Shown here: one piece after another, positions 5,085 to 6,092 of the stretch | Position numbering within the stretch: the first letter of the stretch is position 1 | How the letters are laid out: every line of letters begins with the position of its first letter | Source: CAZEGI01 sp964512105 | Lineage (GTDB): Archaea; Altiarchaeota; Altiarchaeia; IMC4; CAZEGI01 | Reading direction: 5' to 3' | Length of the DNA: 6,092 nt | Assembly: GCA_964512105.1 (NCBI GenBank) | Contig: CAZEGI010000040.1 | Location: forward strand, 1 to 6,092 | Translations under genes and position numbers: made by a program | The notes under the pieces: generated by a model | Seen by the model: only the letters and a program-made list of their open reading frames with translations | Database searches by the model: none | Told to the model about the DNA's origin: nothing

Positions 5085-5501
5085 ATGAACATCAAGGGAT
5101 ACGAACTTCCGGATGGTTTATATTATCATGAGGAACATCTCTGGGTTAAGGTCACTGGAAACAAGGCACGCGTTGGCATGATGGACTTTGCTCAAAAACT
5201 TGCGGGCGAGATAAGCTATGTGGAATTGCCATCCGAGGATAGCAACGTAAAACAGGACGAGGAGGTCGGGACAATCGAAACCGGAAAATGGGTTGGGAAG
5301 ATTTACGCACCTGTCTCCGGCAGAATAATGGCCGTGAACAAAGAACTTAACGACGACCCCACGCTTATAAACCAAAGTCCTTACGAAAATGGATGGATTT
5401 TTGAGATTGAAATGTCAGATTCAAACGAGTTGAAAAACCTGTTTACCGGCGAAGAAGCTGTCAAGTGGCAGGAAGACGAGATAAAGAAACACGTGAAGTA
5501 G
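5085..5501 (+). CDS. gcvH: GcvH-family lipoyl carrier protein
   Basis: The 138-residue protein has the length and fold signature of glycine cleavage H protein, which carries the aminomethyl group on a lipoyl-lysine arm. Conserved elements are HEEHLWVKV (15-23), VGMMDFAQKLAGEISYVELP (30-49), the lipoylation hairpin VGTIETGKWVGKIYAPVSG (61-79) and the C-terminal DPTLINQSPYENGWIFEIEM (91-110). Lys68 sits where the lipoyl lysine is expected. The usual ES.K(A) context is ETGKW here, so it departs from classical GcvH. No GcvT, GcvP, lipoate ligase or lipoyl synthase gene is present in the window. The role could be glycine cleavage with partners elsewhere, or carriage of lipoate for another pathway, as known for GcvH-like lipoate-binding proteins in some prokaryotes. 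It has its own promoter and candidate operator and ends one base before scpB. Confidence 0.88.
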   Translation: MNIKGYELPDGLYYHEEHLWVKVTGNKARVGMMDFAQKLAGEISYVELPSEDSNVKQDEEVGTIETGKWVGKIYAPVSGRIMAVNKELNDDPTLINQSPYENGWIFEIEMSDSNELKNLFTGEEAVKWQEDEIKKHVK

Positions 5502-5502
5502 A

Positions 5503-6092
5503 ATGACCAACGAAAAATCCGTCCTCGAAGCCGCGCTCTTTGTGGCGGGAAAATCCCTCAGCATCAACGAACTTGCGAAACTCTGTGGTTTGACCGAAAA
5601 AGAAGAGGTAAAAAAACAGCTCCAGGAACTCGTCGAGGAATACCGGCAGAGAAACTCAGGAATTGAAATCTACACGGACGGAAAAAATTACGGAATGCGC
5701 GTGAAGGTGGAAATCGAGGACCGCGTTGCCTACCTGATTCCGCAGTCAGACCTCGGTTCCGGAACCCTGAAAACCCTCGCGTTCATCGCATACAAGCAGC
5801 CGCTTACGCAATCTGCGCTCGTGAAAAAACGCGGGAATCGTTGTTATTATTACATCAAGAAGCTTCTGGAGCAGGAACTCATAGAGGCAAAGAAGCACGG
5901 CAGGACAAAACTCCTGAAAACCACGCCGAAGTTCAACCAGTACTTCAGGATAAAAAGCGTTGACGAGCTTGAGGTAAAAGAACCGCTGAAACCGGCAGAG
6001 GTTCCAAAAACAGAAGAAAAGCCCGAGGAAAAAACCGAGGAGGAAAAAGTTCCGGAAGACCTCGGAAAAATCGATGCAGGAAAGGCGATGGC
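5503..6092 (+). CDS. scpB: Segregation and condensation protein ScpB, C-terminus cut by window edge
   Basis: The frame is open for 196 codons to the window edge. The protein starts MTNEKSVLEAALFVAGKSLS, the first winged-helix domain of ScpB, followed by INELAKLCGL. LKTLAFIAYKQPLTQSALVKKR (89-110) is the hallmark motif of the second winged helix, and LLEQELIEAKKHGR (121-134) with TTPKFNQYF (140-148) completes the domain. From about 157 the chain becomes a Lys/Glu/Pro-rich, probably disordered tail. ScpB works with kleisin ScpA and SMC in chromosome organisation and segregation. No scpA or smc is seen in the window. The ATG lies one base after the gcvH stop, and a weak GTGA (5493-5496) inside gcvH may act as its ribosome binding site, suggesting co-transcription and translational coupling. 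The pairing with gcvH has no obvious functional reason. Confidence 0.9.
   Translation, partial: MTNEKSVLEAALFVAGKSLSINELAKLCGLTEKEEVKKQLQELVEEYRQRNSGIEIYTDGKNYGMRVKVEIEDRVAYLIPQSDLGSGTLKTLAFIAYKQPLTQSALVKKRGNRCYYYIKKLLEQELIEAKKHGRTKLLKTTPKFNQYFRIKSVDELEVKEPLKPAEVPKTEEKPEEKTEEEKVPEDLGKIDAGKAM

Noticed and set aside
1..6092. CRISPR array, tRNA/rRNA genes, insertion sequence or prophage genes
   Set aside because: No regularly spaced repeats, cloverleaf-like segments, transposase or integrase motifs were seen; nearly all the sequence is filled by identified genes.

Overview
This window looks archaeal. Four of the predicted proteins fit archaeal families better than bacterial ones: a Ser/His (S26B, Sec11-like) signal peptidase, a short archaeal-type thymidylate synthase, a membrane-anchored DUF116 protein and a short ScpB. 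Several genes also have TATA-like boxes about 25-30 bases upstream of the start codon with no Shine-Dalgarno, as expected for leaderless archaeal transcripts. Others have a GGTGA-type archaeal ribosome binding site. The long insert after the SGSM box of the signal peptidase resembles what I recall from DPANN-type archaea, but the lineage is only a weak inference.

Layout. The left 2.4 kb is read on the minus strand: signal peptidase (2393 to 1671), a GT2 dolichyl-phosphate-sugar-synthase-like glycosyltransferase (1572 to 874), and a GT4 glycosyltransferase (827 to 1, cut by the window edge). The right 3.65 kb is read on the plus strand: DUF116 protein (2445-3077), thymidylate synthase (3107-3766), a secreted-thioredoxin plus CcdA/DsbD-type membrane fusion (3773-5011), a GcvH-family lipoyl carrier (5085-5501) and ScpB (from 5503, cut by the right edge). 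A 51-base divergent promoter region separates the two halves. No stretch longer than 300 bases lacks a gene, and I see no RNA gene, insertion sequence or CRISPR array.

How the genes fit together. The two glycosyltransferases look like the end of a surface-glycan or protein-glycosylation locus. They are visibly more AT-rich than the plus-strand genes, and the GT2 gene carries a run of ten G in its coding strand. The signal peptidase and the Trx-CcdA fusion both act on the outer face of the membrane, one on exported proteins and the other on their thiols; the peptidase itself has four cysteines in its predicted external domain. thyA and the Trx-CcdA gene are six bases apart and probably share a transcript. 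gcvH and scpB are one base apart, an odd pairing of a lipoyl carrier with a chromosome-condensation subunit. Upstream of gcvH, a perfect inverted repeat with 10-base arms sits just after a TATA box, where a repressor operator would be expected.

Nothing here is clearly a new multi-gene system. The points most worth following are the GcvH-like carrier with no partner genes in the window and its candidate operator, the cysteine-rich Trx-CcdA protein near DUF116, and the G10 tract in a possibly phase-variable glycosyltransferase.
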